Shown piece after piece: positions 44,059 through 53,156 of a stretch of 64,000 nucleotides of DNA. The notes under the pieces were generated by a model. It was not told the DNA's origin. It did no database searches and worked only from the letters and a program-made list of their open reading frames with translations. The translations under genes and the position numbers were made by a program. Numbering within the stretch: the first letter of the stretch is position 1; each line of letters starts with the position of its first letter. The stretch comes from Chryseobacterium soli (GTDB taxonomy: Bacteria > Bacteroidota > Bacteroidia > Flavobacteriales > Weeksellaceae), in assembly GCF_000737705.1 (NCBI RefSeq), contig NZ_JPRH01000004.1:434001-498000 (forward strand), in the 5' to 3' direction.

Positions 44059-44175
44059 TCATTTTAAAAATTCTTCAGCGATGAAATATCCGCCACCAGT
44101 AAAGACTTTGCCGTATATCATTCCGCCACCGGCAATGTGTATTGAGTAATGATATGAGAAATAATTACGTTAAAG
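44059..44175 (-). pseudogene. Possible coding fossil on minus strand
   Basis: A short open stretch that ends in TGA at 44059-44061 gives a glycine-rich peptide with HIAGGGMIYGKVF, then TGGGYFIAEEFLK. It has no start codon of its own and is closed upstream by a stop after about 38 codons. The clean reading suggests the end of a lost gene; no family recognised. Confidence 0.3.
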
Positions 44176-44276
44176 AATTAAAATCTCCTTATTTTTTTAA
44201 ATTACAAGGCAAATATCAGTTTTGAAATCTTTAAATGAGTAATTTAGCATTTGATTAAAAATGCGCTAAGGTCTCT

Positions 44277-46676
44277 ATGAAAAATATATTCTTTTTATTA
44301 CTTATTTCAAGTGTACAACCTTTATTATCACAGACTAAACTGGAAAAAGCAATTACCAATCTTGAGGATCATTACGAACAGGAAAAAGTATATCTGCTTA
44401 CCGATAAATTACAATATGTAGCCGGTGACCAAATCTGGTTTAAAAGCTTTGTATTTGATGGTTATAACCGTTCTGCATTGTCTACCACCCTATTTGTTGA
44501 ATTGTACAATTCTGATAAAAAACTGATAGACTGGAAAACGATACTCCTAACCAATGGTGAAGGCAGCGGAGATTTTAAACTGAAAGAAAATCTTCCTGAG
44601 CAAATCTACTTCGTAAGGGCTTATACTCCTTACATGACGAATTTTAATGAGGATTTTCAGATTGTGAAAACAATTCCTATTTACAATCCCAACGCAACTG
44701 AAACGTTAGAGCTTGCTAAAAATTCCAATTGGTCTGCCAAAGTTTTTCCTGAAGGCGGAACTTTTATTAACGGTATGGCGACGAAATTTGCCGTACGGTT
44801 ATCAAGCGATACTTCTTTACCGGAAAGCTGGACTGGAAAAATAGTAGACACACAAAATCCAAACGTATCTATAACTACATTTACCTCTTTTGATAAAAAT
44901 GTTGCATCTTTTAAAATAACCCCGGCTTTAGGAAAAAAATACCAGGCTATCATTCAGGATAAAGCAGGAAAAAGTCAAACAATAGATCTGCCACCTGTTG
45001 CAGACAGTGGTGTCAATGTAGAAGTTTCCAGCTCTAAGGACGGGATTAAGTACAGTTTAAAAGGAGTCAATTTAAAACAACAACTCCAGAATTATAAAAT
45101 CGTTGGAACCCTCAACAACCATCTGGTTTATAAAGCAAACATCAGTAAATTAACAAATGATGTTTCCAGTCTTATTCCTACAAAAATCAGCAATGGAAAC
45201 AATGGCGTTTTACAATTAGCTATTTTTGATGATCAGGAAAATTTGGTAGCAAAGAGACTTTGCTTTATAAAACCCAATAATTTAAAGATTGAGAAAGCAG
45301 AAATTATAGGTCAGAATTTAAAGCCAACGCCCAGATCATTCAATAGCGTTGATCTTTCTCCGGAATCTGTTTTTAAAAATTATACCGTTCTGGTAAGTGA
45401 AGATGATGGCAGCAACAATCCGGAAGAAGAAAATATACTGAGCAGTCTTTGGTTAACAGGCGATTTTACTTCAAAAATAGATACGCCGGCACAATATTTT
45501 TATACCAATGCCAACAGCGAAGCGTTGGATGCCCTACTTATTTCTGAAAACTGGAAAAGATTTGACTGGAATGCCTTACTTAGCGGAACTTCGCCAACCA
45601 TTACAAGCAATGCTCAAAAATTTCTTTCTTATAGAGTAAAACCTATTAAAAATAATGCCCTACTGATCAACACCAATGTAAATTTAGTCTTAAAATTAGG
45701 TAAAAATGATCCTACTATTAATCCGTTTAAAACAGATCAAAATGGATACATTTATTTAAACAACCTTAGCAACGATGAACCTTTACATGTTTCATTATTT
45801 GTAAATTCAGACAATAATAAGGAATCAAATACTGATAATTTATTCGTTACAGTAGAACCATTGGTCAATCCCACAGAGTTTAAAGGCAGTTTCCCCAGTA
45901 CAAAATATAAACTGGTGAAAACCGCTGAAAATAAAAAAGTTTCCCCGGCGATTTCCAGAGCAATCAACGCTCAGAAAAACAGTAAGAAAACGGAGAATGC
46001 TGATGTGCAAATTGAAGAAGTAAAATTAGTAGGAAAAAAGCAAGATCCAAAAGAAGAATTAAATAAACAACTGTCCAGCGGAATGTTTAGCTCTATGAAC
46101 TCTACTATATTTGATTTTGTAAATGAAGACCAAAATGCCGCCGGATCAAACAATATATTAGACTGGCTGCAAGGAAGAGTTGCCGGTTTAACATTTCAAA
46201 GAGATAATTCAGGGGTGAATGTTCCCTACATTCGCGGCAGCCAGGCCAAGCTATATTTAGATGAAGTACTTACTGATCCCAGTATGATTGCAAGTCTTCC
46301 TACAAGCAATATCGCAATGGTGAAAATTATCAAAGACGGAGGATTAATAGATAACGCGGTAGCCATCTATACCATGAAGGGCAATATGAAACCTAAAAGT
46401 AATGAAAAACAAGCACCCAATACCAACTTATCTGTAATAAAAGGCTATGATAAGCCTTCAGAATTTCCTATTGAAATGTTAGATGATGACGCTCCAACGA
46501 AAATAGAAAATGATACTCGCGAAACACTCTATTGGAATCCTAATTTATTTGACAGTGATTATGTTCCTCCGAGAATTAAATTTTATAATAATGACAGTGC
46601 AAAACAATTCAAAATGCTTATCATAAGCTTTGATGAAGACGACAATCTGCTTTATGATAAAAAGATATTAAAATAA
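44277..46676 (+). CDS. MG2-like surface protein with TonB-receptor plug-like domain
   Basis: 799 residues with a signal peptide (MKNIFFLLLISSVQPLLSQ). The N-terminal region (about 20-140) has an alpha-2-macroglobulin MG2-like strand pattern (KVYLLTDKLQYVAGDQIWFKS). The middle is beta-rich. Near residues 577-705, VKLVGKKQDPKEELNK, then ILDWLQGRVAGLTFQ and NVPYIRGSQAKLYLDEV resemble the plug domain of TonB-dependent receptors, but there is no beta-barrel after it. Relatives are common in Flavobacteriia next to TonB systems; function unknown. A strong terminator follows. Confidence 0.78.
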   Translation: MKNIFFLLLISSVQPLLSQTKLEKAITNLEDHYEQEKVYLLTDKLQYVAGDQIWFKSFVFDGYNRSALSTTLFVELYNSDKKLIDWKTILLTNGEGSGDFKLKENLPEQIYFVRAYTPYMTNFNEDFQIVKTIPIYNPNATETLELAKNSNWSAKVFPEGGTFINGMATKFAVRLSSDTSLPESWTGKIVDTQNPNVSITTFTSFDKNVASFKITPALGKKYQAIIQDKAGKSQTIDLPPVADSGVNVEVSSSKDGIKYSLKGVNLKQQLQNYKIVGTLNNHLVYKANISKLTNDVSSLIPTKISNGNNGVLQLAIFDDQENLVAKRLCFIKPNNLKIEKAEIIGQNLKPTPRSFNSVDLSPESVFKNYTVLVSEDDGSNNPEEENILSSLWLTGDFTSKIDTPAQYFYTNANSEALDALLISENWKRFDWNALLSGTSPTITSNAQKFLSYRVKPIKNNALLINTNVNLVLKLGKNDPTINPFKTDQNGYIYLNNLSNDEPLHVSLFVNSDNNKESNTDNLFVTVEPLVNPTEFKGSFPSTKYKLVKTAENKKVSPAISRAINAQKNSKKTENADVQIEEVKLVGKKQDPKEELNKQLSSGMFSSMNSTIFDFVNEDQNAAGSNNILDWLQGRVAGLTFQRDNSGVNVPYIRGSQAKLYLDEVLTDPSMIASLPTSNIAMVKIIKDGGLIDNAVAIYTMKGNMKPKSNEKQAPNTNLSVIKGYDKPSEFPIEMLDDDAPTKIENDTRETLYWNPNLFDSDYVPPRIKFYNNDSAKQFKMLIISFDEDDNLLYDKKILK

Positions 46677-46692
46677 TATATTTTGTTAAATT

Positions 46693-46727
46693 AAAAGAGC
46701 CTTTCAATATTCTTGAAAGGCTCTTTT
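46693..46727 (+). terminator. Terminator of MG2/plug protein gene
   Basis: AAAAGAGCCTTTCA pairs with TGAAAGGCTCTTTT around a 7-nt loop. Confidence 0.9.
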
Positions 46728-46917
46728 AGTATCCCTAAGAATACAATCAGTCTCGTACCATCTGCACTTCAAACAAACAATTCTCAAAATAGGTTTTCCT
46801 CTTCAACAAAATTATCTCCAGTCGAGTAAATAAAATCAGAGTTATTCCACATTATCAAACAATGCCTTTACGATACAAGCTTTTTTATCTATTTTTACTT
46901 TATAATATTATAGACAT

Positions 46918-47412
46918 ATGATAAAAATAGGAAAAATCGCATTTGCAGGGATAGTAGCTTTAGGAGGATTTATAACCGTAAACGCACAGTGTAAGACAGT
47001 CTCCACACTTACCGAAAATTTTGATACCTGGAAAGATATCAATAAATGCTGGACTGCTCAGCAAGGAAAAGCAATGCTGTATGCCAGTGAAAAAAAGATT
47101 ACATTTTATTCAATGACCAGCCCCAGAGAAAATATGTATCTGGTGACTCCAAAAATTAAAGCAGGAAATTATACTTTGACCCTTGATATTTCAGATAACG
47201 GCGGAGAAACTACCCTGGAACTTTTTTCAATCAACAGCACCTCTGATCCAAAATCATATGTTTCAATCGCTAAGCCCACTAAGATAACAGGAGGTAAAAA
47301 AGTAGTTGATATTTCGTTAAAAAAAGACTCCAATCTGGGCCTGAAAGTAATGCTGAACGGAGTGCACCAGGCAGTGTATGTGGATAATTTTTCTCTGAAG
47401 CCGAAAAAATAA
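46918..47412 (+). CDS. Secreted beta-sandwich protein, choice-of-anchor J-like
   Basis: 164 residues. Signal peptide ending VNAQ (about residue 23), then a single domain opening TLTENFDTWKDINKCWTAQ, the N-F-D-x-W...C-W pattern of 'choice-of-anchor J' type domains, and ending AVYVDNFSLKPKK. These jelly-rolls often bind carbohydrate, usually as part of bigger proteins with a type IX sorting domain; here it is alone and has none. Role unknown. Convergent with the small HTH pair. Confidence 0.65.
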   Translation: MIKIGKIAFAGIVALGGFITVNAQCKTVSTLTENFDTWKDINKCWTAQQGKAMLYASEKKITFYSMTSPRENMYLVTPKIKAGNYTLTLDISDNGGETTLELFSINSTSDPKSYVSIAKPTKITGGKKVVDISLKKDSNLGLKVMLNGVHQAVYVDNFSLKPKK

Positions 47413-47485
47413 ATTACTTAAGAATTTCCCCAAGCGCTTAATACAATGAAATATTAGGGAATATCCAGATTTATATATACAGAAA

Positions 47486-47501
47486 GCCCCTAAAAAGGGG
47501 C
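47486..47501 (-). terminator. Stem-loop at end of small HTH operon
   Basis: GCCCC pairs with GGGGC around the stop region, with TTTC behind it on the minus strand. Short, and it overlaps the stop codon of the 116-residue gene. Confidence 0.55.
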
Positions 47502-47840
47502 GATTTGTGTCTGTTGCTTCTTAAATAGTTTATTCCATTTAGTTACAGAATTTCTGCTTAGCTTAAAATGTGCAGCCAGCTGAGTATTATTGAGTTTATT
47601 TTTTTTCTGATAGTCTAAAATTTTCATAATGGAAGATTCATTATAAGATCGATGTTTCTGATTGAAAATAAACGTATTTTTATTTTCTTCCCTAAAAAGT
47701 ATTTTATTGAAAGTGATAACATCTAGTATTGAAAAATCCTTTTTATCTAAAAATGATTTATATTCTTCTTTTTTATCAGGATAATTCTCACTAACAAGAT
47801 CTGAATAAATTCTTCTGTAATCTGGCATTCTTTTTTCCAT
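47490..47840 (-). CDS. Small HTH protein, small-type paralog B
   Basis: 116 residues, paralog of the protein at 32662-33003: shared PDYRRIYSDLVSENYPDKKE, FSILDVITFNKILF, NQKHRSYNESSIMKILDYQKK and C-terminal HTH (NTQLAAHFKLSRNSVTKWNK). Translation may also start at the fifth residue. It follows the large-type gene on the same strand after 45 nt, so both are probably expressed together. DNA-binding role is inferred; no transposase catalytic domain. Confidence 0.75.
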   Translation of the reverse strand: MEKRMPDYRRIYSDLVSENYPDKKEEYKSFLDKKDFSILDVITFNKILFREENKNTFIFNQKHRSYNESSIMKILDYQKKNKLNNTQLAAHFKLSRNSVTKWNKLFKKQQTQIAPF

Positions 47841-47885
47841 AATATTTTAGCTTTTGCATTATTTCAACTCCATTTTCTCGCATCT

Positions 47886-48332
47886 TTAAATTACATTATT
47901 ATTGACTGCCTTATACTTTTGCAGCCATTTATAAAGTGTAGTTTTAGGGATTTTATATTCATTAATAACTTGATTTTTTGTCATTTCCTTTTTATTAACC
48001 TTTGCTAATACAAATTCTATAATTTCCTTTGTATAAAGATTTTTACGAAACTGCGGTAATAATGAGCTGCTTTTTACTATCGGTTGATTATAGCCCATTG
48101 ATGCTTGTGGAGAATAAAAAACCAAATGCTGAGAATACAGTCTGAAGAAATCATATTCTAATAATTTAGACCATCGCAATAACGTTTTCGTATCAATATG
48201 GCTGGATTTATACATCTGTAAAACCTCTTTTTCCGTACAGCTTAGAAAGCTGCATATACGATCCATCTCTATACCTCTTTCAATTAGACTCTTTTCTATC
48301 AGTGAGCCTATATTTATATTTTTTAAATCCAT
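47886..48332 (-). CDS. Small HTH protein, large-type paralog B
   Basis: 148 residues, paralog of the protein at 30061-30504 over its length: MDLKNINIGSLIEKSL, MDRICSFLSCTEKEVLQMY, LLRWSKLLEYDFFRLYSQHL, and the C-terminal HTH KNQVINEYKIPKTTLYKWLQ. A decayed third copy of the same gene type lies just upstream (48455-48625). The three copies imply repeated duplication in this genome. Confidence 0.75.
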   Translation of the reverse strand: MDLKNINIGSLIEKSLIERGIEMDRICSFLSCTEKEVLQMYKSSHIDTKTLLRWSKLLEYDFFRLYSQHLVFYSPQASMGYNQPIVKSSSLLPQFRKNLYTKEIIEFVLAKVNKKEMTKNQVINEYKIPKTTLYKWLQKYKAVNNNVI

Positions 48333-48796
48333 ATGTGATTATATTTAAAATGTATGAATGAAAACAAATAATAGTAGTGTTGCCAAGCAAAAAAACAGGA
48401 ACTCTAACTGAGAAGCAAAATCTCCAACTGTTTATTTGCCTTAATGTATGTTTTAGAGATTAAATAAAGTTTCCATCGCTACAGCCAGTGCAACTTTTTG
48501 ATATTCGCATTTTGTAAATATCTAAGTTCATACATTTCTAAAACCTCCTTCTCCGTTTACCGGAAAGACAACTATATATTTTTTCCATCCCATAAACTTC
48601 AGCCAAAGCAGATCCGCAGATAGATACTTACAAACTATTAAACCAATTCTCTGACTGAAGATTATTACTAACTGAATTAGCATTTTAAAAAAGATAATTC
48701 AAGCTATCATCCTGGGCTTACCTTTTTTAGAATATTATATACTTGGAAAATTTTGCTTATACTTAAAAAGCACCGGGAAAATTTTAATAAACAACA
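48333..48796. other. Gap with a decayed HTH gene
   Basis: 464 nt between the small HTH genes and the fibre-like protein gene. The part from about 48455 to 48625 reads on the minus strand as a broken copy of the large-type HTH gene; the rest is AT-rich without ORF. Confidence 0.6.
48455..48625 (-). pseudogene. Decayed third copy of large-type small-HTH gene
   Basis: Minus-strand reading gives SALAEVYGMEKIYSCLS in one frame, matching SLIERGIEMDRICSFLS of the intact 148-residue paralog residue for residue; a frameshift follows, and the next frame continues EKEVLEMYELRYLQNANIK, against EKEVLQMYKSSHIDTKT, before an in-frame TAG and HWL-RWKLYLI (intact: LLRWSKLLEY). Only the N-terminal half remains. 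Confidence 0.7.
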
Positions 48797-49939
48797 TTAA
48801 TCTTTTTCTTGAGAAACCCTTGTTATGCTTTTAATTGTAACATCCATAGCAGTGTCAGATTTTATTTTAATAATATATCCGGTGCCAATAGATAAGGGGT
48901 CAGCTATTGAAATTAGATAAAAAACAAGATTTCCTGTAGTTACACCATTAGGCGCAACAGCAGTTTGGTCTATGGAAAATGTTGAAGGAGGAAGTGGATT
49001 TGATAAATTGACTGTTACATATCCTACGGATCCGTTATTTTTACCGCTGTAGCTTGCAATAATACGCCATATATGAACTTGTCCCGGAATGGGATTTTCT
49101 AAAAATGTACCGTTCGTCTGATTATACATATCCCCTACAACATGAATTCCAAGATTCTCCGGCCAGCTTGTTGTAGGCGAAGGAGAAAAATCTGTCAGCA
49201 CATTTATAGGCGTCTCGTAGGAAATATTTTCATAAGTACTCAAGGGAACTCCTCCCGAAGCTCTAAATAAAAATGTAGGCTGTACTCCATCGCCACTATT
49301 CATTTGGACAACTCCTTCATTGGCTGTAGTTAAGGTTTGTGAAGAAATAGCGGTACTCCATTGAACCCCATTGAAATACCGTAGGGTTTTATTGGCAGTA
49401 TCATAAATAATCATTCCGCTTACCGGCGAGCTCACATTCGTTGGAGGATCTACATTTCTGGATAACACCAATGCAGAATTCGCAGAAGAAATGTCAACAA
49501 TGCCTTGCGGATTCGGTGTCCCAATTCCAATTTTACCATCCGATCCCATTCTCGCTGCTTCAGTAGTATTTGTTTTAAAAATTATGGACTGTAGATTATT
49601 AGTTCCTATAAAGTTGGTTGAAATACCAGGATTTCCGGTTGTTTTCCAAACGCTGGAATTGAATGTTTCTAAATCAGTAAACCGACTCCAGACTGTACCA
49701 TTACTGATATAAATACCTGGAATTACATCATTAATCGTCGCAGTGTTATAGACAAGCATGCCGGCACTAAATACGCCTGTATTTGTAGAATTAAGTGCTA
49801 CCCTATTCAGCATAAGTCCTTTATTAGTAGAGGCTAATTCAAGATCAGCGTTGATATTCGGTGTCACTGTATGTATTCCGACTTGAGAAAAACACCAAGT
49901 ACAGGACATGATACAGATCAATACATTAAAAATTTTCAT
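48797..49939 (-). CDS. Secreted fibre-like protein, paralog 1
   Basis: 380 residues. Signal peptide ending CFSQ (residue 19). N-terminal part VGIHTVTPNINADLELAST and NKGLMLNRV, later KIGIGTPNPQGIVDIS; repeats of this sort are found in phage-fibre-like bacterial surface proteins. The second half (about 200-380) is a beta-rich head not recognised as C1q-like. Very similar to the neighbouring 383-residue protein and shares its leader (minus strand, TTAACCATAAAAACTC before the ATG). Exported; function unknown. Confidence 0.78.
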   Translation of the reverse strand: MKIFNVLICIMSCTWCFSQVGIHTVTPNINADLELASTNKGLMLNRVALNSTNTGVFSAGMLVYNTATINDVIPGIYISNGTVWSRFTDLETFNSSVWKTTGNPGISTNFIGTNNLQSIIFKTNTTEAARMGSDGKIGIGTPNPQGIVDISSANSALVLSRNVDPPTNVSSPVSGMIIYDTANKTLRYFNGVQWSTAISSQTLTTANEGVVQMNSGDGVQPTFLFRASGGVPLSTYENISYETPINVLTDFSPSPTTSWPENLGIHVVGDMYNQTNGTFLENPIPGQVHIWRIIASYSGKNNGSVGYVTVNLSNPLPPSTFSIDQTAVAPNGVTTGNLVFYLISIADPLSIGTGYIIKIKSDTAMDVTIKSITRVSQEKD

Positions 49940-50193
49940 GGTTGAGTTTTTATGGTTAAAATATAAATGCTAATTAAATCATCAATTATTCAAATTTTAA
50001 ATAATTGTTTTGTCTCTATTATTATTAATCATAGAAGTTTTAATTAGAATTATAGTCTTATTTATAATTCAAATGTTATAATTTGCTTTTCGCGGTTTTA
50101 CAACGTATTTGCTTTTCTGGTGAATTGCAGACTGTTTTACATTTTAATAAAAAATGAGTCCACTTTACCTTTAGAGAAATAATATCACACTGA

Positions 50194-51345
50194 TTAATCT
50201 TTGGCTTGAGAAATCCTTGTTATACTGGTAATCGTAACATTCATTGCCGTATCAGATTTTATTTTAAAAGTATATCCGTTGGCAAGAGACATAGAATCAG
50301 GAACGGTAACTAAATAAAAGACAAGATCTCCTGTAGTGACACCATTGGGGGCAACCGCTGTTTGATCTATAGAAAACGTTGAAGGAGCAATCATATTGGA
50401 TAAATTAACTGTTACAAATGCAACAGATCCATTATTTTTACTGTTGTAGCTGGCAATAACACGCCATGTATGGGTTTGTCCCGGAATAGAATTTTCAAAG
50501 AAATTGCCATTCGCCTGATTATATATATTGGCAACAGTAGGAGTTCCGATATTCTCCGGCCAGCTGGTTATAGGAGTAGGGGCAAAATCTGTCACAATAT
50601 TTACAGGAGTCTGATAGGCTATATTTTCATAGGTACTTAAAGGAACTCCGCCAGAAGCTTTAAATAAAAATGTAGGCTGTATTCCTGCTCCGCTTCTCAT
50701 TTGAACAACTCCTTCATTGGCTGTAGTTAAGGTTTGTGAAGATATAACGGTACTCCATTGAACCCCATTAAAGTATCGCAAAGTTTTAAAGGTCGTATCA
50801 TAAATAATCATTCCGCTCACTGGTGAATTTACATTCGTTGGAGGACTTACATTTCGGGGTAATACCAATGTGGAATTTGCAGAAGTAATGTCAACAATCC
50901 CTTGGGGAGTTGTGGTTCCGATACCAATTGTACCATCCGATCCGATCCTTGCTCTTTCAATACTGTTTGTTTTAAAAACAAAAGGCTGTAAATTAGTCGT
51001 TCCGATAAAATCTGCGACACTACTAGAATTTCCGTTTGTTTTCCAGACGGTAGACAAAGACGAATTCAACGTTTGTGTATCAGTAAGCCGAGTCCATATT
51101 AGCCCATTACTGATATAAGTACCTGGCGTTACATCATTAATCGTTGCGGTGTTATAAACGAGCATACCGGCATTAAATACTCCGGTACTTGTTGAATTCA
51201 AAGGAACTCTATTCAACAGAAGTCCTTTATTAGTGGATGCCAATTCAAGATCAGAATTGGCGTTCGGGGTTACTGTATTTATTCCGACCTGAGAAAAATA
51301 ACAAGTAGAGGACATTATACAAATCAATAAATTAAAACTTTTCAT
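50194..51345 (-). CDS. Secreted fibre-like protein, paralog 2
   Basis: 383 residues. Signal peptide MKSFNLLICIMSSTCYFSQ. Clearly the same protein as its neighbour: VGINTVTPNANSDLELAST, NKGLLLNRVPLNSTST, TIGIGTTTPQGIVDIT, and a common C-terminal head ending TSITRISQAKD. The two genes and their leader form a tandem duplication of about 1.4 kb that has since diverged. Exported; function unknown. Confidence 0.78.
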   Translation of the reverse strand: MKSFNLLICIMSSTCYFSQVGINTVTPNANSDLELASTNKGLLLNRVPLNSTSTGVFNAGMLVYNTATINDVTPGTYISNGLIWTRLTDTQTLNSSLSTVWKTNGNSSSVADFIGTTNLQPFVFKTNSIERARIGSDGTIGIGTTTPQGIVDITSANSTLVLPRNVSPPTNVNSPVSGMIIYDTTFKTLRYFNGVQWSTVISSQTLTTANEGVVQMRSGAGIQPTFLFKASGGVPLSTYENIAYQTPVNIVTDFAPTPITSWPENIGTPTVANIYNQANGNFFENSIPGQTHTWRVIASYNSKNNGSVAFVTVNLSNMIAPSTFSIDQTAVAPNGVTTGDLVFYLVTVPDSMSLANGYTFKIKSDTAMNVTITSITRISQAKD

Positions 51346-52098
51346 GGTTGAGTTTTTATGGTTAAATTATAAATGTAATTAATTCACAGAAAAGGGATTT
51401 TTAAAACAAATTATCCTGTTTCTGATATTAATAACAATAGTTTTAGTTTTTGGTAAATTTATATTCTTATTATGTATGGAGCATAAATGTGTTGGACTCT
51501 ATACTTTTAAAAATATTTACAAATCTAAGTCTAGGCTAAGTGTTGAAAAATGATACAGATCATCTATGAATATGATTTTGCTTACTATATTTCATATAAT
51601 AAACTATAATTTCGTTAACATATTGATTCAAATCAGCTCTTTTCCGAATTATTGAGATTTTGATACACAGAAAAAAATGATGATCATCATTTTAAGTATT
51701 TTGTAAAAAAAAGTTTAGTAAAAAATTTTAAAAAAATATTATAAATATTGATATAGAATGACTATTTTTACTGTAGATTTAATTCCCTAATTGGTTACTT
51801 ATTCTAAATGAATATTAATATAACTGAGTAGATCTCTTTGAAATGAAAATTTTTTGGGAGTAATTAAAACTAGTAAAGTGTTTTTATAATTAAACAATAA
51901 AGCCTCTCCTATTTTATTTCAGAAATGATGAGAGAGAATATGTTCCCAAACATGAAGAGAGGCTTATTATACATACAAAACCCTTCCTCTTTTCATCTTA
52001 GGTTTTGACGCCCATATTATTGCTTTTAGAAGGAAGGGTTTTTATAAAGAAGTTTTTTTAATAATAAATTTCAAAATCAAAAATACATATTACAGGTC
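51346..52098. other. Gene-free gap with two long-loop inverted repeats
   Basis: 753 nt, very AT-rich to 51899; then two inverted repeats, AAGCCTCTC (51900-51908)/GAGAGGCTT (51957-51965) and AAAACCCTTCCT (51977-51988)/AGGAAGGGTTTT (52031-52042). No ORF supported. Confidence 0.6.
51900..52042. ncRNA. Candidate structured RNA: two long-loop hairpins
   Basis: Two perfect stems of 9 and 12 bp with loops of 48 and 42 nt stand side by side, 57 nt beyond the stop of the REC-Crp gene. They might be terminator-like structures at the end of the two-component operon or an independent small RNA. Orientation is unknown; no promoter was recognised. Confidence 0.3.
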
Positions 52099-53151
52099 CT
52101 AATTTTTAAGCTTTTTAAGCCGTAAAATATCAAGTATTTTAATCGTGCCTGCATTTCTGTCGATCATCTTCTCTCCTTTAAAATCGCTGAGAATTCTGCT
52201 GACCGTTTCATTGGCCATACCCGACATAGAAGCAAGATTTTCACGCGAAATTTCAAATTCTTCTGTATTAGGGTGAGTAGTATGTAGCTTTACAAGCACC
52301 TCTGCCATTCTCTTTCTAACAGAATAATAGGCCATCTGCAACAATTGCTTTTCCTGATCAACAACATTCTTTGCTAAAATTGCAATGAATTTTTCAGCGA
52401 TGTCCGGATATTTATAGACTAACGTATCCATAATTTCTTTCGAAACAGAACACAATGTAGTATCTTCAAGTACTTCAGCTGTTTCTTTATATTCTTTTCC
52501 TGAAAACATAGACGTAATACCGAAATAATCTTCCAGAGTATAAACTCCAGTCATCAACTCTTTTCCATCATCCGTCATTTTTGTGGTTTTTACTGAACCT
52601 GACAAAATTAAATAAATCTTATTAGCCGCATCACCTTCAAAATACACTACTTGCTTCTTTTTAAAGAATTTAATTTTTCGTTTACTAAATGATTTTTTTA
52701 ATTCATTAAGACCGTGTGAATCCTGAAACAGAGTTGTTATCTTACTAAGATTAGAGCTGTAAAGACTTTTCTGACGGTCCTTCTTTTTCAGCCGACTTTC
52801 TATAGCACTCAGAAGTTCTATATCATCAAAAGGTTTTGTAAGATAATCATCAGCTCCCATTTCTATCCCTTTTCTGATCTCTGTTCTATCGGTCTTTGCG
52901 GTAATAAAAATAAATGGTATCAGTGCCGTATCTTCTCTTTTACTCAAAAGATACAGAACTCCATATCCATCAAGCTCAGGCATCATAATATCACATAAAA
53001 TAACATCCGGTATATGTTTAATAGCCAGTTCCATACCTTTTTTCCCATTAGAAGCCTGAAATACTTCGTAATTTGCAAGCTCGAGGATCTCCGAAGTATT
53101 CTCACGAATATCTTCATTGTCTTCAATAATCAGTATATATTTTTTTTTCAT
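52099..53151 (-). CDS. Response regulator fused to Crp/Fnr domain
   Basis: 350 residues. Receiver domain (1-125) with phospho-Asp54 in LCDIMMPELDG, acidic pair in IIEDNEDI, Thr84 and Lys106 in LTKPFDD. A cyclic-nucleotide-binding-like domain (about 155-270; FKKKQVVYFEGDAANKIYLI) and a Crp-type HTH (EFEISRENLASMSGMANETVSRILSDF-like, about 295-330) follow. In FixLJ-K systems these are separate proteins FixJ and FixK; here the output domain is Crp-like. It starts 5 nt after the kinase stop, thus one operon. Fibre-like protein genes lie on both sides. Confidence 0.92.
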   Translation of the reverse strand: MKKKYILIIEDNEDIRENTSEILELANYEVFQASNGKKGMELAIKHIPDVILCDIMMPELDGYGVLYLLSKREDTALIPFIFITAKTDRTEIRKGIEMGADDYLTKPFDDIELLSAIESRLKKKDRQKSLYSSNLSKITTLFQDSHGLNELKKSFSKRKIKFFKKKQVVYFEGDAANKIYLILSGSVKTTKMTDDGKELMTGVYTLEDYFGITSMFSGKEYKETAEVLEDTTLCSVSKEIMDTLVYKYPDIAEKFIAILAKNVVDQEKQLLQMAYYSVRKRMAEVLVKLHTTHPNTEEFEISRENLASMSGMANETVSRILSDFKGEKMIDRNAGTIKILDILRLKKLKN

Positions 53152-53156
53152 CAGAT

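Larger units (their letters stand above)
43284..44276. other. Gene-free gap with palindromic elements
   Basis: 993 nt without a supportable gene. It holds a terminator (43323-43351), a MITE-like element (43504-43641), a 13-bp hairpin (43648-43677) and a possible coding fossil (minus strand, 44059-44175). Confidence 0.7.
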
